DNA of 64,000 bases, taken from the NCBI GenBank assembly GCA_039821555.1, contig JBCBNX010000002.1, positions 157,444-221,443 on the forward strand. The letters run 5' to 3'. Each line of letters opens with the position of its first letter. Position 1 is the stretch's first letter. This document shows, in pieces, positions 1-9,085 of the stretch. Source of the DNA: Bacteroidota bacterium. Lineage in GTDB: Bacteria; Bacteroidota; Rhodothermia; Rhodothermales; Rubricoccaceae. The notes under the pieces are model-generated. The model had not been told where the DNA came from, ran no database searches, and saw only the letters and a program-made list of their open reading frames with translations. The translations under genes and the position numbers were made by a program.

Positions 1-230
1 AGCACGAGACCCCGACGGGACGCCGCGGCCAGCACGAACTCCCGCTCGACCACGCCGGTGCGAACCACCCGCACGCCCGCCTCCGCCATCGCCGCGAGGT
101 CGTCGAGCGCCTGCGTCGAGTCGGCGGGTACGTCCCACACGACGCCCACGGGCACCGACGGCTGCGCCGTGGCGCACAGCGGCACGACAAGCAGCGAGAC
201 AAGAACGAGCAAAGGGGGGGGCCAGCGCAT
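1..230 (-). CDS. Exported protein, N-terminal fragment (runs off window)
   Basis: An open frame starts at an ATG at 230 on the minus strand and continues past the left window edge; about 76 residues are visible. It opens with an arginine, prolines and a hydrophobic stretch ending in CATAQPS, which looks like a cleavable signal peptide. The mature part begins VGVVWDVPADSTQALDDL and continues with a helix-like segment. The start lies 20 bp after the stop of the upstream histidine kinase, so the two are probably co-transcribed. A run of eight Cs at codons 4-6 could slip. I do not recognise the family; the visible part resembles the first strand and helix of a TIM-barrel fold, but that is a guess. 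Confidence 0.6.
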   Translation of the reverse strand, partial: MRWPPPLLVLVSLLVVPLCATAQPSVPVGVVWDVPADSTQALDDLAAMAEAGVRVVRTGVVEREFVLAAASRRGLV

Positions 231-250
231 GCCGAAAGCTACGTCGCCAC

Positions 251-1576
251 TCACCCCGCTTCTGCCGAGTCGAGTGCGTCGGTCGGCAGCTTGAGCACGA
301 AGGTCGCCCCGCCGCCCGGCGTCGGCTCTACGTCCAGCGCACCGCCGTGGCCCTGCGTCACGATGTCGTAGCTCAGGCTCAGCCCCAGCCCGATGCCCTG
401 ACCGGCAGGCTTGGTGGTAAAGAACGGCTCGAACACCTTCGCGTGCAGACCGTCCGACACGCCAGGCCCGTTGTCGCTCACCCGCACCTCGACGCGGCCC
501 GCGCTGCGCTGGGTCGTCACCGTCACGCGGGCATGGGCATCGGGCGCTACCCTCTCGGCGAGCGCGTCGGTATCTGCGAGCGCGTCGAAGGCGTTGCCGA
601 GCAGGTTGAGCAGCACGCGCCCGATCTCCTGCGGGGCCAGGTCCACCGTTCCCACCTCCGCATCGAAGTCGCGGACGATCTCGACGCCAAAGCCTGGGTC
701 GCGGGCACGCGCCCCGTGCCACGCCAGGTCGATGTGCTGATCCACGAGCGCGTTGAGATCGACCGGCTGGCGGGCGCTCTCGCCCGTGCGCGCGTGGTCG
801 AGCATCGCCCGGACGATGCCGTCGGCGCGGCGCGCGTGCGCCTCGATGCGCTCGGCGTGCACGCGGAGGTCGGCCTGCAGCGCCTCGACCTCTTCGGGGT
901 CGTCCTCCGCCTCCAGGTCGTCGAGCAGTTCGCGTGAGAGCGCTGCGAAGTTGGTGACGAAGTTGAGCGGGTTCTTGATCTCGTGCGCGACGCCCGCCGT
1001 GAGCATGCCTAGCGACGCCATCTTCTCCTGCTGCACGAGCCGCGCCTGCGCCGCCTTTAGGTCCGCGAGCGACTGGTTCAACTCCGCCGTCCGCCGCTCG
1101 ACGAGCAGTTCGAGGTCGCGGTTGCGCCGTTCGAGCGCGCTCGCGAGCGTCGCCCCTGGATCGAGGATGGGGTCTTCCACCGAGAAGTGCGAGTGCGCCA
1201 GCCGCCAGCGCCCGTCGAGTTGTTCCAGGACAAACGTGTAGCGTGGCTCGATGGTGTGCTCCTCCGGCTCCGCATGAATGACCACGCGCAGCTGCCCGGT
1301 CACGATAGCGAGGTCGTCTCGCACCCGCCGCACATCGACCCAGACCTCGTCGTAGGTGGTCGCATACGGCATCTGCGCTTGCTCGATGCGGATGCTCTCG
1401 ACGAAGGACGACGGATCGGTGTAGAAGTCTTCAGGGCCACTCCCCAGGCCCGCAAAGTGCGGCGCGAGGAGGGTGTACAGCCGGTCCAGCGCCTCAGGCT
1501 CCTCTGCGCTGAGCGTCTGAAAAATGTCGACTACGGCCTCCACGACCTCGGCGTCGCGCTCAGCGTCATAGAGCAT
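251..1576 (-). CDS. Soluble sensor histidine kinase with N-terminal SnoaL/NTF2-like domain
   Basis: This 441-residue protein has three parts. Residues 1-135 look like a SnoaL/NTF2-type fold (a DxxxVRDDLAIVTGQ strand region and a conserved WRLAHSHFS end). Residues 145-185 form a coiled-coil linker. From about 185 there is a HisKA/HATPase kinase core with phospho-acceptor His198 in VAHEIKNPLNF, an N box (LLNLLGNAFDAL), a DNGPG box and a GQGIGLGLSL lid. No membrane segment is visible, so it should be a cytoplasmic kinase sensing a small ligand or partner through the NTF2-like pocket. No response regulator is adjacent; the next gene downstream encodes an exported protein. The family assignment of the kinase core is secure, the sensor domain less so. 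Confidence 0.88.
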   Translation of the reverse strand: MLYDAERDAEVVEAVVDIFQTLSAEEPEALDRLYTLLAPHFAGLGSGPEDFYTDPSSFVESIRIEQAQMPYATTYDEVWVDVRRVRDDLAIVTGQLRVVIHAEPEEHTIEPRYTFVLEQLDGRWRLAHSHFSVEDPILDPGATLASALERRNRDLELLVERRTAELNQSLADLKAAQARLVQQEKMASLGMLTAGVAHEIKNPLNFVTNFAALSRELLDDLEAEDDPEEVEALQADLRVHAERIEAHARRADGIVRAMLDHARTGESARQPVDLNALVDQHIDLAWHGARARDPGFGVEIVRDFDAEVGTVDLAPQEIGRVLLNLLGNAFDALADTDALAERVAPDAHARVTVTTQRSAGRVEVRVSDNGPGVSDGLHAKVFEPFFTTKPAGQGIGLGLSLSYDIVTQGHGGALDVEPTPGGGATFVLKLPTDALDSAEAG

Positions 1577-1639
1577 GGCAGGAAAACACGGCGGACGATC
1601 GAGGGCGGTGTGGTCCCCATGATAAACCGTTGAGGCGTA

Positions 1640-2611
1640 TCACTCCGCGTCAAACGCGCCCGCATCTACGTCCGTCAGAAAGGCGATGAGCCCCGCGAAG
1701 TAGCGCTCCATGTCGTCATACTGCGCGAGGTGGCTGCCGTCGGGGCAGTGGAGGTGGCGCCCGCGCTGCACCTGCGTCGCCATCCACGCCATGTGCTCGG
1801 GGTCCATCGTGTCGTGCGCGGCGCCGATGGTGAGCGTCGGGATGGCGAGTTGCGCGAGGTCGGCCGTCCGGTCCCACGACTCCAGCTTGCCGATGACGCC
1901 GAACTCGCTCGGTCCCTGCATCGGCACATAGACGGCCGGGTTGAGGTGGTTGAGCGAGCGCAGGACCGGCTCGGGCCAGTCCTCTGGCGGCATCCGCAGC
2001 ACGTGCTCGGGATAGTAGTGCGTCATCAGGAGCGCCTCGTAGCGCGGGTCCTCGTAGTCACTGGCGTCTTCGAGCGCGCGCACCTCGGCGAGCACGTCGG
2101 GCGGGAGTTGCGGCCCGAGCACCTCGGCGGCGTAGCGGTTGTAGGCCGGGATGCTCGCCATCATGTTCGAGACGATGAGGCCCTTGAGGTGCTGCTGGTA
2201 GGCTAGCGCGTACTCCAGGGCGAGCAGGCCGCCCCACGACTGCCCGTAGAGGAAGAAGTTGTCCCGCGTCAGCCCGAGCGCCTGGCGGACCTGCTCCACC
2301 TCCTCGACGAAGCGCGCCGTCTCCCAGAGGCGGTCGTCGTCGGGCTGGTCGCTGTAGTGCGAGCCGAGTTGGTCGTAGTAGTAGAACTCGATGCCGGCCG
2401 CTGGGAAGAAGCTGTCGAAGACCTCGTAGAGTTCGTGGGTCATGCCGGGGCCGCCATGGAGCAGCAGCACCTTGATGCGCGGGTTGTTGCCGACGCGCTT
2501 GGTCCACACGCGGAAGGTGCCATGCGGCGTGGTGACGGGGAGCATCCGGACGCCGCCGGTCAGGATGTCGGTACGGTCGGTTCGGTCGAAATAGGTAGCG
2601 AGGCGATCCAT
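1640..2611 (-). CDS. Alpha/beta hydrolase, proline iminopeptidase family (S33)
   Basis: A 323-residue alpha/beta hydrolase. The oxyanion motif HGGPG is at 52-56 and the nucleophile elbow GQSWGG places the catalytic serine at 125. A late HDTMDPEHM segment and DGSHLAQYD near residue 293 supply plausible Asp and His of the triad. HGGPG with GQSWGG is typical of proline iminopeptidases and related aminopeptidases (peptidase family S33), which release N-terminal proline or other residues from short peptides. No signal peptide is seen, so a cytosolic enzyme is likely. It is followed by the histidine kinase on the same strand, 63 bp on. Substrate specificity cannot be read from the sequence. Confidence 0.87.
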   Translation of the reverse strand: MDRLATYFDRTDRTDILTGGVRMLPVTTPHGTFRVWTKRVGNNPRIKVLLLHGGPGMTHELYEVFDSFFPAAGIEFYYYDQLGSHYSDQPDDDRLWETARFVEEVEQVRQALGLTRDNFFLYGQSWGGLLALEYALAYQQHLKGLIVSNMMASIPAYNRYAAEVLGPQLPPDVLAEVRALEDASDYEDPRYEALLMTHYYPEHVLRMPPEDWPEPVLRSLNHLNPAVYVPMQGPSEFGVIGKLESWDRTADLAQLAIPTLTIGAAHDTMDPEHMAWMATQVQRGRHLHCPDGSHLAQYDDMERYFAGLIAFLTDVDAGAFDAE

Positions 2612-2640
2612 GGCGCGGGTGAGGTCAGGGGGGCGGGTAG

Positions 2641-2675
2641 CAAAAGCCCCACCGCCGGCGTGCGACGATGGGGCT
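2641..2675 (-). terminator. Rho-independent terminator after the SusD-like gene
   Basis: On the minus strand the arms AGCCCCA (2669-2675) and TGGGGCT (2645-2651) form a 7-bp GC-rich stem, followed by TTTTG. It starts 28 bp beyond the stop of the SusD-like gene and ends before the hydrolase start, so it should close the susCD transcript. Confidence 0.7.
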
Positions 2676-2702
2676 GAAGGGACAGGCTAGGACAGAACGA
2701 GC

Positions 2703-4082
2703 CTAGCTGCCCACGTTCTCCGTAGCCGGGATGGGGAAGCGGTCCCACACGTCGTCAGCCTCGATGACGTTGCCATCCCTATCGGTCCGCTCTTGGCGGT
2801 CGATCGGTAGCGTACTGAGGCGGTCGTAGCGCCGAGTGTCCACCCAGCGATGGCCTTCTCCGTAAAGCTCGTAGCGCCGTTGACGGAGCATCTCGTCAAC
2901 GACCGCGCTCTGCTCGCTAGCTCCGCTGTAGTCAGCGAGACCCGCTGCGTTTCGGATCGTGTTGAGGTCGGCAATGGCCCCGGCGAGGTCGCCGGTCTGC
3001 GCGCGTGCCTCGGCGCGGAGCAGCACCAGCTCAGCGTTGCGCGTGACCGGGACCCCGTCCGTGACGGACTTGTACCGGAAAAAGCTGAACTGGGAAGCTA
3101 GTTCGTCGAACGAGGATACCGTAGGCTCTCCATCGTCGCCGAGCCGCTGCTCTACTTTGTCAATGCGCGTATCCCCCTCTTCAATCTCGTTGGCGTAGCT
3201 CGGGTGGGCTAGGATGGCGTCGCCGACCGCGTTAGTGGGCGGAAAGAAGACCGGGTTGGTCAAGTCACCGCCCCCCGTGGAGAAGAGGTGGGCCACACCC
3301 GACCCAAGGTCAGCGGCCCCGATCCCGTCCACGTCAAACGCGTCCGCGAGAAGTGTGAGCACCTGCGAGAAGTCACCTCGATAGGCTGCTACTCGGGCGG
3401 CAATCGCCCGGTTCATGTAGGTAATGTCTACCGTCGTGCCGAAGAAGGACGCGCTTCCCTCCAGATCGCCAAGCCCCTCGTCGAGCAACGCCGCGATCTG
3501 CGCGAGCGAGGCATCGTAGCTCTCGACCGGCCCAGCGACTTCCTCTCTAACACCGATGAACCGAAGACCGTTCTCGAACGTCAGGTTGAGGTTGAGCAGA
3601 TACTGGTAGGCTTTCCAGGTCTTCGCGTAGCCCCGGGCATAGCTGGCCTCCTCAGCGGCGAGGCGGTCCACCGCGTTTTCGAGCGCGGCGTTGGACTCCA
3701 CGAGCTGGAGCAAAATGTTGGCATTGCGAACGACCCGATACCTCGCATTCCAGGGCCGCGTTATGTAGAACGTATTGTCGTCCAGCACCGACGTGCCTCG
3801 GCCAAGCAGATCCCCCGTGAAGCGGGGCTCTGCGTTGCTAGTCCGCCAGTACTCCCGGCCGATCACGCCCACATCGATGAGGTAGAGGTCGAGGTCAACC
3901 CGCGAGGCAGCTTCGACGCCGAGGGCGACGGCCGAGAGGTTTTCGATGGAGGGGTCAGCGAGAATGTCTTCGAGGGCAGGGCCGTTGGGGCTCGACTCGT
4001 CGTCGACGGTGAAGAGGTCGCAGCCTGCCAGGCTCCCCACGAGGAGAAGTAGCGCTGCGGCGCGTAGGGTTAAGATCTTCAT
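2703..4082 (-). CDS. SusD/RagB-family outer-membrane nutrient-binding lipoprotein
   Basis: A 459-residue SusD-like protein. The start at 4082 gives MKILTLRAA and a lipobox (LAGC) within the first 25 residues; an upstream in-frame ATG at 4133 would bury the signal peptide. The body is helical with TPR-like regions, and the C-terminus (VWDRFPIPATENVGS) matches the usual SusD ending. SusD proteins sit on the cell surface, bind a glycan or peptide and act as a lid on their partner SusC. The partner lies 63 bp upstream. No glycosidase or sulfatase is next to the pair, so the substrate is open. Local GC looks lower than in the dcw genes (31 of 60 in the line at 3541). Confidence 0.93.
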   Translation of the reverse strand: MKILTLRAAALLLLVGSLAGCDLFTVDDESSPNGPALEDILADPSIENLSAVALGVEAASRVDLDLYLIDVGVIGREYWRTSNAEPRFTGDLLGRGTSVLDDNTFYITRPWNARYRVVRNANILLQLVESNAALENAVDRLAAEEASYARGYAKTWKAYQYLLNLNLTFENGLRFIGVREEVAGPVESYDASLAQIAALLDEGLGDLEGSASFFGTTVDITYMNRAIAARVAAYRGDFSQVLTLLADAFDVDGIGAADLGSGVAHLFSTGGGDLTNPVFFPPTNAVGDAILAHPSYANEIEEGDTRIDKVEQRLGDDGEPTVSSFDELASQFSFFRYKSVTDGVPVTRNAELVLLRAEARAQTGDLAGAIADLNTIRNAAGLADYSGASEQSAVVDEMLRQRRYELYGEGHRWVDTRRYDRLSTLPIDRQERTDRDGNVIEADDVWDRFPIPATENVGS

Positions 4083-4145
4083 GTTTTTAAGTGCGATGGC
4101 GTTCGGTACAAGAGTCAAGGAGCGTCCTTCCATAGTGGGCTGGCG

Positions 4146-7100
4146 TTAGAGGCCGAAGCTGATGTGGAAGAGGAAGCTCCGGGACGAGGGGAACGGAGTC
4201 ACCTCGACGCCTGTCGCCACGGGCTGCGTGCCAAAGTTGTTCACCTCGGGATCGTAGCTCTTGTAGGGGGTGAAGACGAACGCGTTGTTTGCCGAGACGC
4301 CTACACTCAGGCCACGCACCTGCGGCAAGTAGCGCCCAACGGCCTCGTCAGGAATCGTGTAGTAGAGCCCGATCTCGCGGATCTTGAGGTAGGATGCGTC
4401 CTGCACGAACTGCCGGGCCGAGACGCCAAGTTGGGAGAGCCGCTCCCCAGCACTCTCGTCAAAGTCGGGGCTGGTGCCGCCGAGGTCCGTGAGCAGTTCC
4501 GAGAGGTTGAGGTTGTCTCCACCCTTCTTCCAGTGCGCGAAGATGGTCAGGCGCAGATTTTTGTAGAGCGTGATATCGTTGAGGAACGACATCTGGAAAT
4601 CCGGGGCCGCATCACCGAGCACGAACACGCCGTCCGAGGTACCATCGCCGTCGATGTCATCGATGCCGATGATCTGCGTGGGGCTCTGGCCCTCTTCGAT
4701 CTGGATCGAGCCAAGGGTGTTGCCGAAGCCACCACCGAGGGCTCGGAAGGAGGGCACGGTCAACTCCGTCACTTCTGCTTCGTTGGTCCAGAAGTTGGTG
4801 CGCGTCACCCAGCGTACCGCACGGGTGTTGACTGGGATCAGGCTCAGCCCGATCTCGAAACCGGTGTTGGTCAGCTGTCCGCCGTTGAGCGTCTCCAGGG
4901 TGAAGCCCGAGGACGGCTCGACCTCGCGGGTGAGCAGGAGGTCGTCGATCACCTTGCGGTAGACGGTGAACTCGAGATTGGCGCGACCGTCGAAGCCCGA
5001 CACGTCGAAGCCCCCTTCGATCTCTGTGGCGCGCTCAGGCTCCACGTCGGGGAAACCGCGCTGACCACCGATGATGATGCCCAGGCCACCGCCAACCGCG
5101 ATTGGGTTGAAGATGGTGAACTTGGAGCCGAAGGCCGCGGTATTGCCCGTTTGGCCGAACGCCGCGCGAAGCTTCACCTGATCGAGCAAGTCGACGTTCC
5201 AGAACGGAAACTCGGCGAGGTTCGCCGCGAGCGAGGCTTTCGGGTAGAAGTAGATCTCGTCCACGTCGCCGTTGAGCGACGAGCGCTCGGCACGGAAGCC
5301 GAGCGTAGCCACGACTCGATCAGCGTAGTTCACTTCCTCTTGGACGAAGAACGCCCGGTCATCCTGGACGAGCCGCTGCTGGTTGGTCTGGAGCGAGGCT
5401 GCCAGGTCCACGTTGAACTGGTCCGGCACGAGGCCAGCCCCCACGCTCGTAACGATGTCCTGGTCCTGCGTGAACGCGGTAAAGCCCGCCTGTGTGGTAA
5501 AGAACACGTTCGGCTCCGGCAGCGAGAGCGTGTGGACGAGCGCGCCGCGAATGTTGGCGTTGAGGTTGTTGGTACGACCCTGGATGCTCTGACCGGGCAG
5601 ACCCGCTCCCTCATAGAATTGGAGCTCTTCGGGGAAGCGGGCGTCCTGATCAAGGTTGAAGAAGTCCGCGCCGCCCTCCAGGATAGCCTGGAGCCCCTGC
5701 GTGTTCTGCTGGAAGACGTTGTAGGTGACCCGCCCGGAGGCGATCACGCGGTTGGTGGTCTCCTCGATGGACGCGAGGTCGCGCACCTGGAACGGGTTGG
5801 AGGTGTTGAACGGGTGGTCCGGGTAAGTGCCGTCCTCGTTCGGTAGGATATCGATGAAGCTCGGCGTAGCTGTCAGCGAGACGCCGAAGGTCGTGCCCGA
5901 GTTGTCGTTGCCCGTGAGACCGCGCAGGGCCGTCGAGCGGACGTAGTTGGCCGTCACGTCGGCAGAGAACTTGCTCGAAAAGCGGTGCGTGATGTTGACG
6001 CGTGCCGACTGCTTTTCGTAGCCCGTGTTCTCGATGATGCCTTCGTCGTCCTTGATGAGGCCCGAGACGAAGAACTGCGTGCGGTCGTTGCCACCCGAGG
6101 CCGAGAGGGAGGTCGTCGAGAGTAGCCCCGCGTTGCCGTAGAACTCGTCTTCGTAGTCGATGAAGGACCCGCCTGTCCGGTTGAAGAGGTCGCGGATAGC
6201 CTGCTGCCCAGCCTGGAACTCGGCGATCTCTGCTGGGGTGGCGTCATCGCGCGGGGCGGACGGGCCATACTGTGCGACGGCCGTCTCTTCCGTGAAGCGC
6301 CGCGTGCCCACCTTGTTCACGATGGTGGTAAAGCCCAGCGACTGGCGGACGCTGAACTGGACGCCGCCGCCTGCATTGCCGCGCTTGGTCTGGATGATGA
6401 CCACCCCGTTGGAGGCACGCGCCCCATAGATCGCCGCCGCAGACGGCCCCTTGAGGATCTCAATCGACTCGACGTCCTCGGGGTTCAGGTCCGCGATGCG
6501 ATTGGCGGGCTGGTCCTGGCTTGAGGCGTTGCCGCCCGCTGCCGCCGCCGTGACAGCGTTGACGCCGTTCGAGATCGCGTCGTTGTTGAGGATCACGCCG
6601 TCGACAATGAAGAGCGGCTGGCTCTCGCCGTTGATCGTCGTGATGCCGCGCAGCTTGACCGCGATGCCACCGCCGGGTGCGCCGGTGTTCGAAGTAATGA
6701 CGCCCCCGGTAATCTTCCCGCTGATCGCGCCATCGAGCGTCTGCGGCGTCGAGATCTCGGCGAGTTCGCGCGCGGAGATCGTCTCGACGGAGTTAGCAAG
6801 GTTGGAGCGCTTCACCGACGAGGCGAGGCCGCTCACGACGACCTCGTCGATGCCGAGCACGTCTTCCTGGAGACGGATGTCGAGCGTGATGGTCCCCGAG
6901 GCCTCGGGAATGCTCACCTCACGCGTACGGTACCCCACGAAGGTGACTTCGAGGAGGCTCGCTGCAGGGGTGAGCTGGAGCTCGTAGCGCCCGTTCACGT
7001 CGGTCGTGGTCCCGATCTGGGTGCCGACGATGCGGACGTTGGCGCCGGGCAGCGTCTCGCCGGTCTCGGCGTCGGTGACTTGGCCGCTCACCGTGAGCGG

Positions 7101-7196
7101 TGTGTCCTGGGCCAATGCCGCAGGGGCGAACGTGGCGGGGGCGAGGAGCGCGACGAGCAAGGCTGTCACGGTCCCCCATCCGTAGCGGTGGATCAT
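4146..7196 (-). CDS. SusC/RagA-family TonB-dependent receptor
   Basis: A 1016-residue outer-membrane importer. The chosen ATG at 7196 gives a signal peptide ending PAALAQ; the frame is open 51 codons further upstream but without a signal sequence. The N-terminal domain (VSGQVTDAETGETLPGANV and on) is a carboxypeptidase-regulatory-like fold typical of SusC. It is followed by the plug with LFIVDGV and a 22-strand-type barrel ending in an aromatic residue region, SFLFHISFGL. SusC takes up large oligomers using TonB energy and works with the SusD-like protein encoded immediately downstream. No sigma/anti-sigma pair is next to it, so regulation is not evident. Confidence 0.95.
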   Translation of the reverse strand: MIHRYGWGTVTALLVALLAPATFAPAALAQDTPLTVSGQVTDAETGETLPGANVRIVGTQIGTTTDVNGRYELQLTPAASLLEVTFVGYRTREVSIPEASGTITLDIRLQEDVLGIDEVVVSGLASSVKRSNLANSVETISARELAEISTPQTLDGAISGKITGGVITSNTGAPGGGIAVKLRGITTINGESQPLFIVDGVILNNDAISNGVNAVTAAAAGGNASSQDQPANRIADLNPEDVESIEILKGPSAAAIYGARASNGVVIIQTKRGNAGGGVQFSVRQSLGFTTIVNKVGTRRFTEETAVAQYGPSAPRDDATPAEIAEFQAGQQAIRDLFNRTGGSFIDYEDEFYGNAGLLSTTSLSASGGNDRTQFFVSGLIKDDEGIIENTGYEKQSARVNITHRFSSKFSADVTANYVRSTALRGLTGNDNSGTTFGVSLTATPSFIDILPNEDGTYPDHPFNTSNPFQVRDLASIEETTNRVIASGRVTYNVFQQNTQGLQAILEGGADFFNLDQDARFPEELQFYEGAGLPGQSIQGRTNNLNANIRGALVHTLSLPEPNVFFTTQAGFTAFTQDQDIVTSVGAGLVPDQFNVDLAASLQTNQQRLVQDDRAFFVQEEVNYADRVVATLGFRAERSSLNGDVDEIYFYPKASLAANLAEFPFWNVDLLDQVKLRAAFGQTGNTAAFGSKFTIFNPIAVGGGLGIIIGGQRGFPDVEPERATEIEGGFDVSGFDGRANLEFTVYRKVIDDLLLTREVEPSSGFTLETLNGGQLTNTGFEIGLSLIPVNTRAVRWVTRTNFWTNEAEVTELTVPSFRALGGGFGNTLGSIQIEEGQSPTQIIGIDDIDGDGTSDGVFVLGDAAPDFQMSFLNDITLYKNLRLTIFAHWKKGGDNLNLSELLTDLGGTSPDFDESAGERLSQLGVSARQFVQDASYLKIREIGLYYTIPDEAVGRYLPQVRGLSVGVSANNAFVFTPYKSYDPEVNNFGTQPVATGVEVTPFPSSRSFLFHISFGL

Positions 7197-7579
7197 GGTT
7201 GGGGTCCTGATGATGGGAGTGAGGGTGCCGTCGCGCACCGCGGCAACGCGCCAGAGAGAGGCGAGGGAAGACGTGTCAGTAGAGCGGCGGTGTTTGACGT
7301 GCGCGCTCATGTTAAGAAACAGTGATCCCAAAATGCCACACTGGCCCAATTTTGCCCCTATGTCGCTCTTTTACGGACCCGTCCCCGTCCATTCTGCCAC
7401 TATCGACGCAGGTGCCCGACGACACCGGCCCCCAATGAGCAGGCCCCACCGCCGGAGCAGTGGGGCCTGGGCTGACCCTGGCGAGGTCATCCTTGAGGAC
7501 TCATATGGGCAAGCTAGCCCGAGGGGATGACAGGGTGTGTCACCCCGTTGTGACGATACCGATTATGATCATGTTGGCA
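7197..7579. other. 383-bp spacer between ftsZ and susC
   Basis: No gene is seen here. The spacer contains the susC leader and promoter region and, at 7441-7468, a perfect 9-bp inverted repeat (AGGCCCCAC / GTGGGGCCT, 10-nt loop). The hairpin lies about 110 bp beyond the ftsZ stop and may end the dcw transcript, but it has no T-tract on either strand. Its left arm shares GCCCCACCGCCGG with the terminator at 2645. Confidence 0.5.
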
Positions 7580-8944
7580 TCAGTCCATCATCTTGCGGAG
7601 GAACGCCGGGACGTCGGGGTCGTCCTTGCGGATGCGCTCGCGGTCCTGCGGCGCGTCCGTGGCCGGGCGACGGATGGTGACATCGCGGCGCGCATCAACA
7701 TCCTCGTCGTACTCCCGGCGCAAGAACGCGGGGACATCGTACTGCTTGAGGTTGTGCTCGCCCTTATAGTCGACCGCGGCGGCGTCCTTGCGGCGCGTGC
7801 GGCGGATCACGTTGGGTTCGATCAACTCGGGCGCGTCTTCGGGGCGCGGGGCCGTCTCGCGGACCTGGGGCTCACGCGCGGGCGGCACCGGATGCACGTC
7901 GACCGGCGGCGCGGCGGGCATCGGAGCGGGGCGCGACACGGGCATCGGGGCAGGCTCCTCGCGGGCGCGGTCGAAGCCGGTGGCGATGACGGTCACGGAG
8001 AGCTCGTCGCCCATCGCGTCGTCGATGACGGTGCCGAAGATGACCTCGGCGTCGTCGCCGGCCTCCTGCTGGATGACCTTCGTGGCGTTGGTCGCCTCGC
8101 GCATCCCGAGGCTCGCGCCCGCGGTGATGTTCACGAGCACGTTGCGCGCACCGGAGATGGAGATGCCGCCGAGCAACGGGCTCGCGATAGCTTCGCGGGC
8201 GGCCCGCTCGGCGCGGCCCTCGCCCGTTGCCACGGCCGATCCCATGAGCGCCGTGCCGCCGTTGCTCATCGTCGTCTTTACGTCGGCGAAGTCGAGGTTG
8301 ATGAGACCGTGCACGGTGATGAGGTCCGAGATGCCGCGCGTGGCGTTGTAGAGCACGTCGTCGGCCATCCGGAACGCATCGATGAGCGACGTGTCGGGGT
8401 CGGCCACGTCGAGCAGCCGCTCGTTCGGGATGATGATGAGCGTGTCGACGTGCTCGCGGAGCAGTTCGAGGCCGATGTGCGCGGTGCGCATACGGCGCTT
8501 GCCCTCACAATCAAAGGGCAGCGTGACCACGCCGACGGTGAGGATGCCCATTTCCTTCGCGATCTTCGCCACGATGGGGGCTGCGCCGGTGCCCGTGCCG
8601 CCGCCCATACCGGCGGTCACGAAGACCATGTCGCAGCCTTCGAGCGCGGCTTCGATCTCGGTCTGGTTCTCTTTGGCCGCCGCCGCGCCGACCTCCGCGC
8701 GCGCACCGGCGCCGAGGCCCTTGGTGCTGTCGCGACCGATCTGGATCTTGGTCGGGGCGGTGTTGGCGTTGAGCGCCTGCGCATCGGTGTTGATGGCAAT
8801 GAATTCGACGCGGCCGATGCCCTTGTCGAGCATGTTGGAGATGGCGTTGCCGCCGCCGCCGCCGACGCCGATGACGCGGAGTGTCGCCTCGTCGTGCGCC
8901 TCCTCGTCAAAGGTGAAGCTGCTGAGGTGGTCTAGGATGTCCAT
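7580..8944 (-). CDS. ftsZ: Cell division protein FtsZ
   Basis: FtsZ, 454 residues from the ATG at 8944 (MDILDHL). It is the tubulin-like GTPase that forms the cytokinetic ring. The nucleotide site is clear: VGGGGGNAI near residue 25, the tubulin signature [10 protein letters not shown] and the T7-loop region. The variable tail holds two copies of the conserved C-terminal peptide, DVPAFLR at 403-409 and again at 444-450 (ending KMMD); normally there is one. Last gene of the dcw cluster, 141 bp after ftsA, with a simple-repeat hairpin in the gap. The frame is open further upstream into that repeat, but the usual N-terminus supports 8944. Confidence 0.98.
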   Translation of the reverse strand: MDILDHLSSFTFDEEAHDEATLRVIGVGGGGGNAISNMLDKGIGRVEFIAINTDAQALNANTAPTKIQIGRDSTKGLGAGARAEVGAAAAKENQTEIEAALEGCDMVFVTAGMGGGTGTGAAPIVAKIAKEMGILTVGVVTLPFDCEGKRRMRTAHIGLELLREHVDTLIIIPNERLLDVADPDTSLIDAFRMADDVLYNATRGISDLITVHGLINLDFADVKTTMSNGGTALMGSAVATGEGRAERAAREAIASPLLGGISISGARNVLVNITAGASLGMREATNATKVIQQEAGDDAEVIFGTVIDDAMGDELSVTVIATGFDRAREEPAPMPVSRPAPMPAAPPVDVHPVPPAREPQVRETAPRPEDAPELIEPNVIRRTRRKDAAAVDYKGEHNLKQYDVPAFLRREYDEDVDARRDVTIRRPATDAPQDRERIRKDDPDVPAFLRKMMD

Positions 8945-9003
8945 GGTGTGGTACCTCGTGAGTAGGATTGTTTCGCCAGGGTGTGAGGGAGAGAGTCTTG
9001 TGG

Positions 9004-9083
9004 GTGAGGCGGTGCGGCAGTGTCGCGGTGTCGCAGTGGGTTTCGTCCACCGCCACACCGCATCACGGCTTCACCGCCGCACT
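9004..9083. repeat. Inverted simple repeat of the GCGGTGT type between ftsA and ftsZ
   Basis: The left arm (9004-9039) carries GTGAGGCGG and repeated TCGCGGTG/TCGCAGTG words. The right arm (9047-9083) carries the complementary CACCGCCACACCG and TTCACCGCCGCAC words, so the RNA could fold back. The same words recur at 15206-15320, 37680-37830, 45497-45581 and around 47000/47460. Confidence 0.7.
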
Positions 9084-9085
9084 CC

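Noticed and set aside
4164..5846. Long plus-strand open frame opposite the SusC gene
   Set aside because: It is a GC-rich antisense shadow: low-complexity Arg/Glu/Val-rich translation without motifs, while the minus strand encodes an unmistakable TonB-dependent receptor. Similar shadows at 9020-10639, 11136-12845, 28643-30256 and 40101-42290 were rejected for the same reason.
7441..7468. Definite dcw terminator
   Set aside because: The hairpin is perfect but has no T-tract on either strand and lies over 100 bp from the ftsZ stop, so it is only mentioned within the spacer entry.
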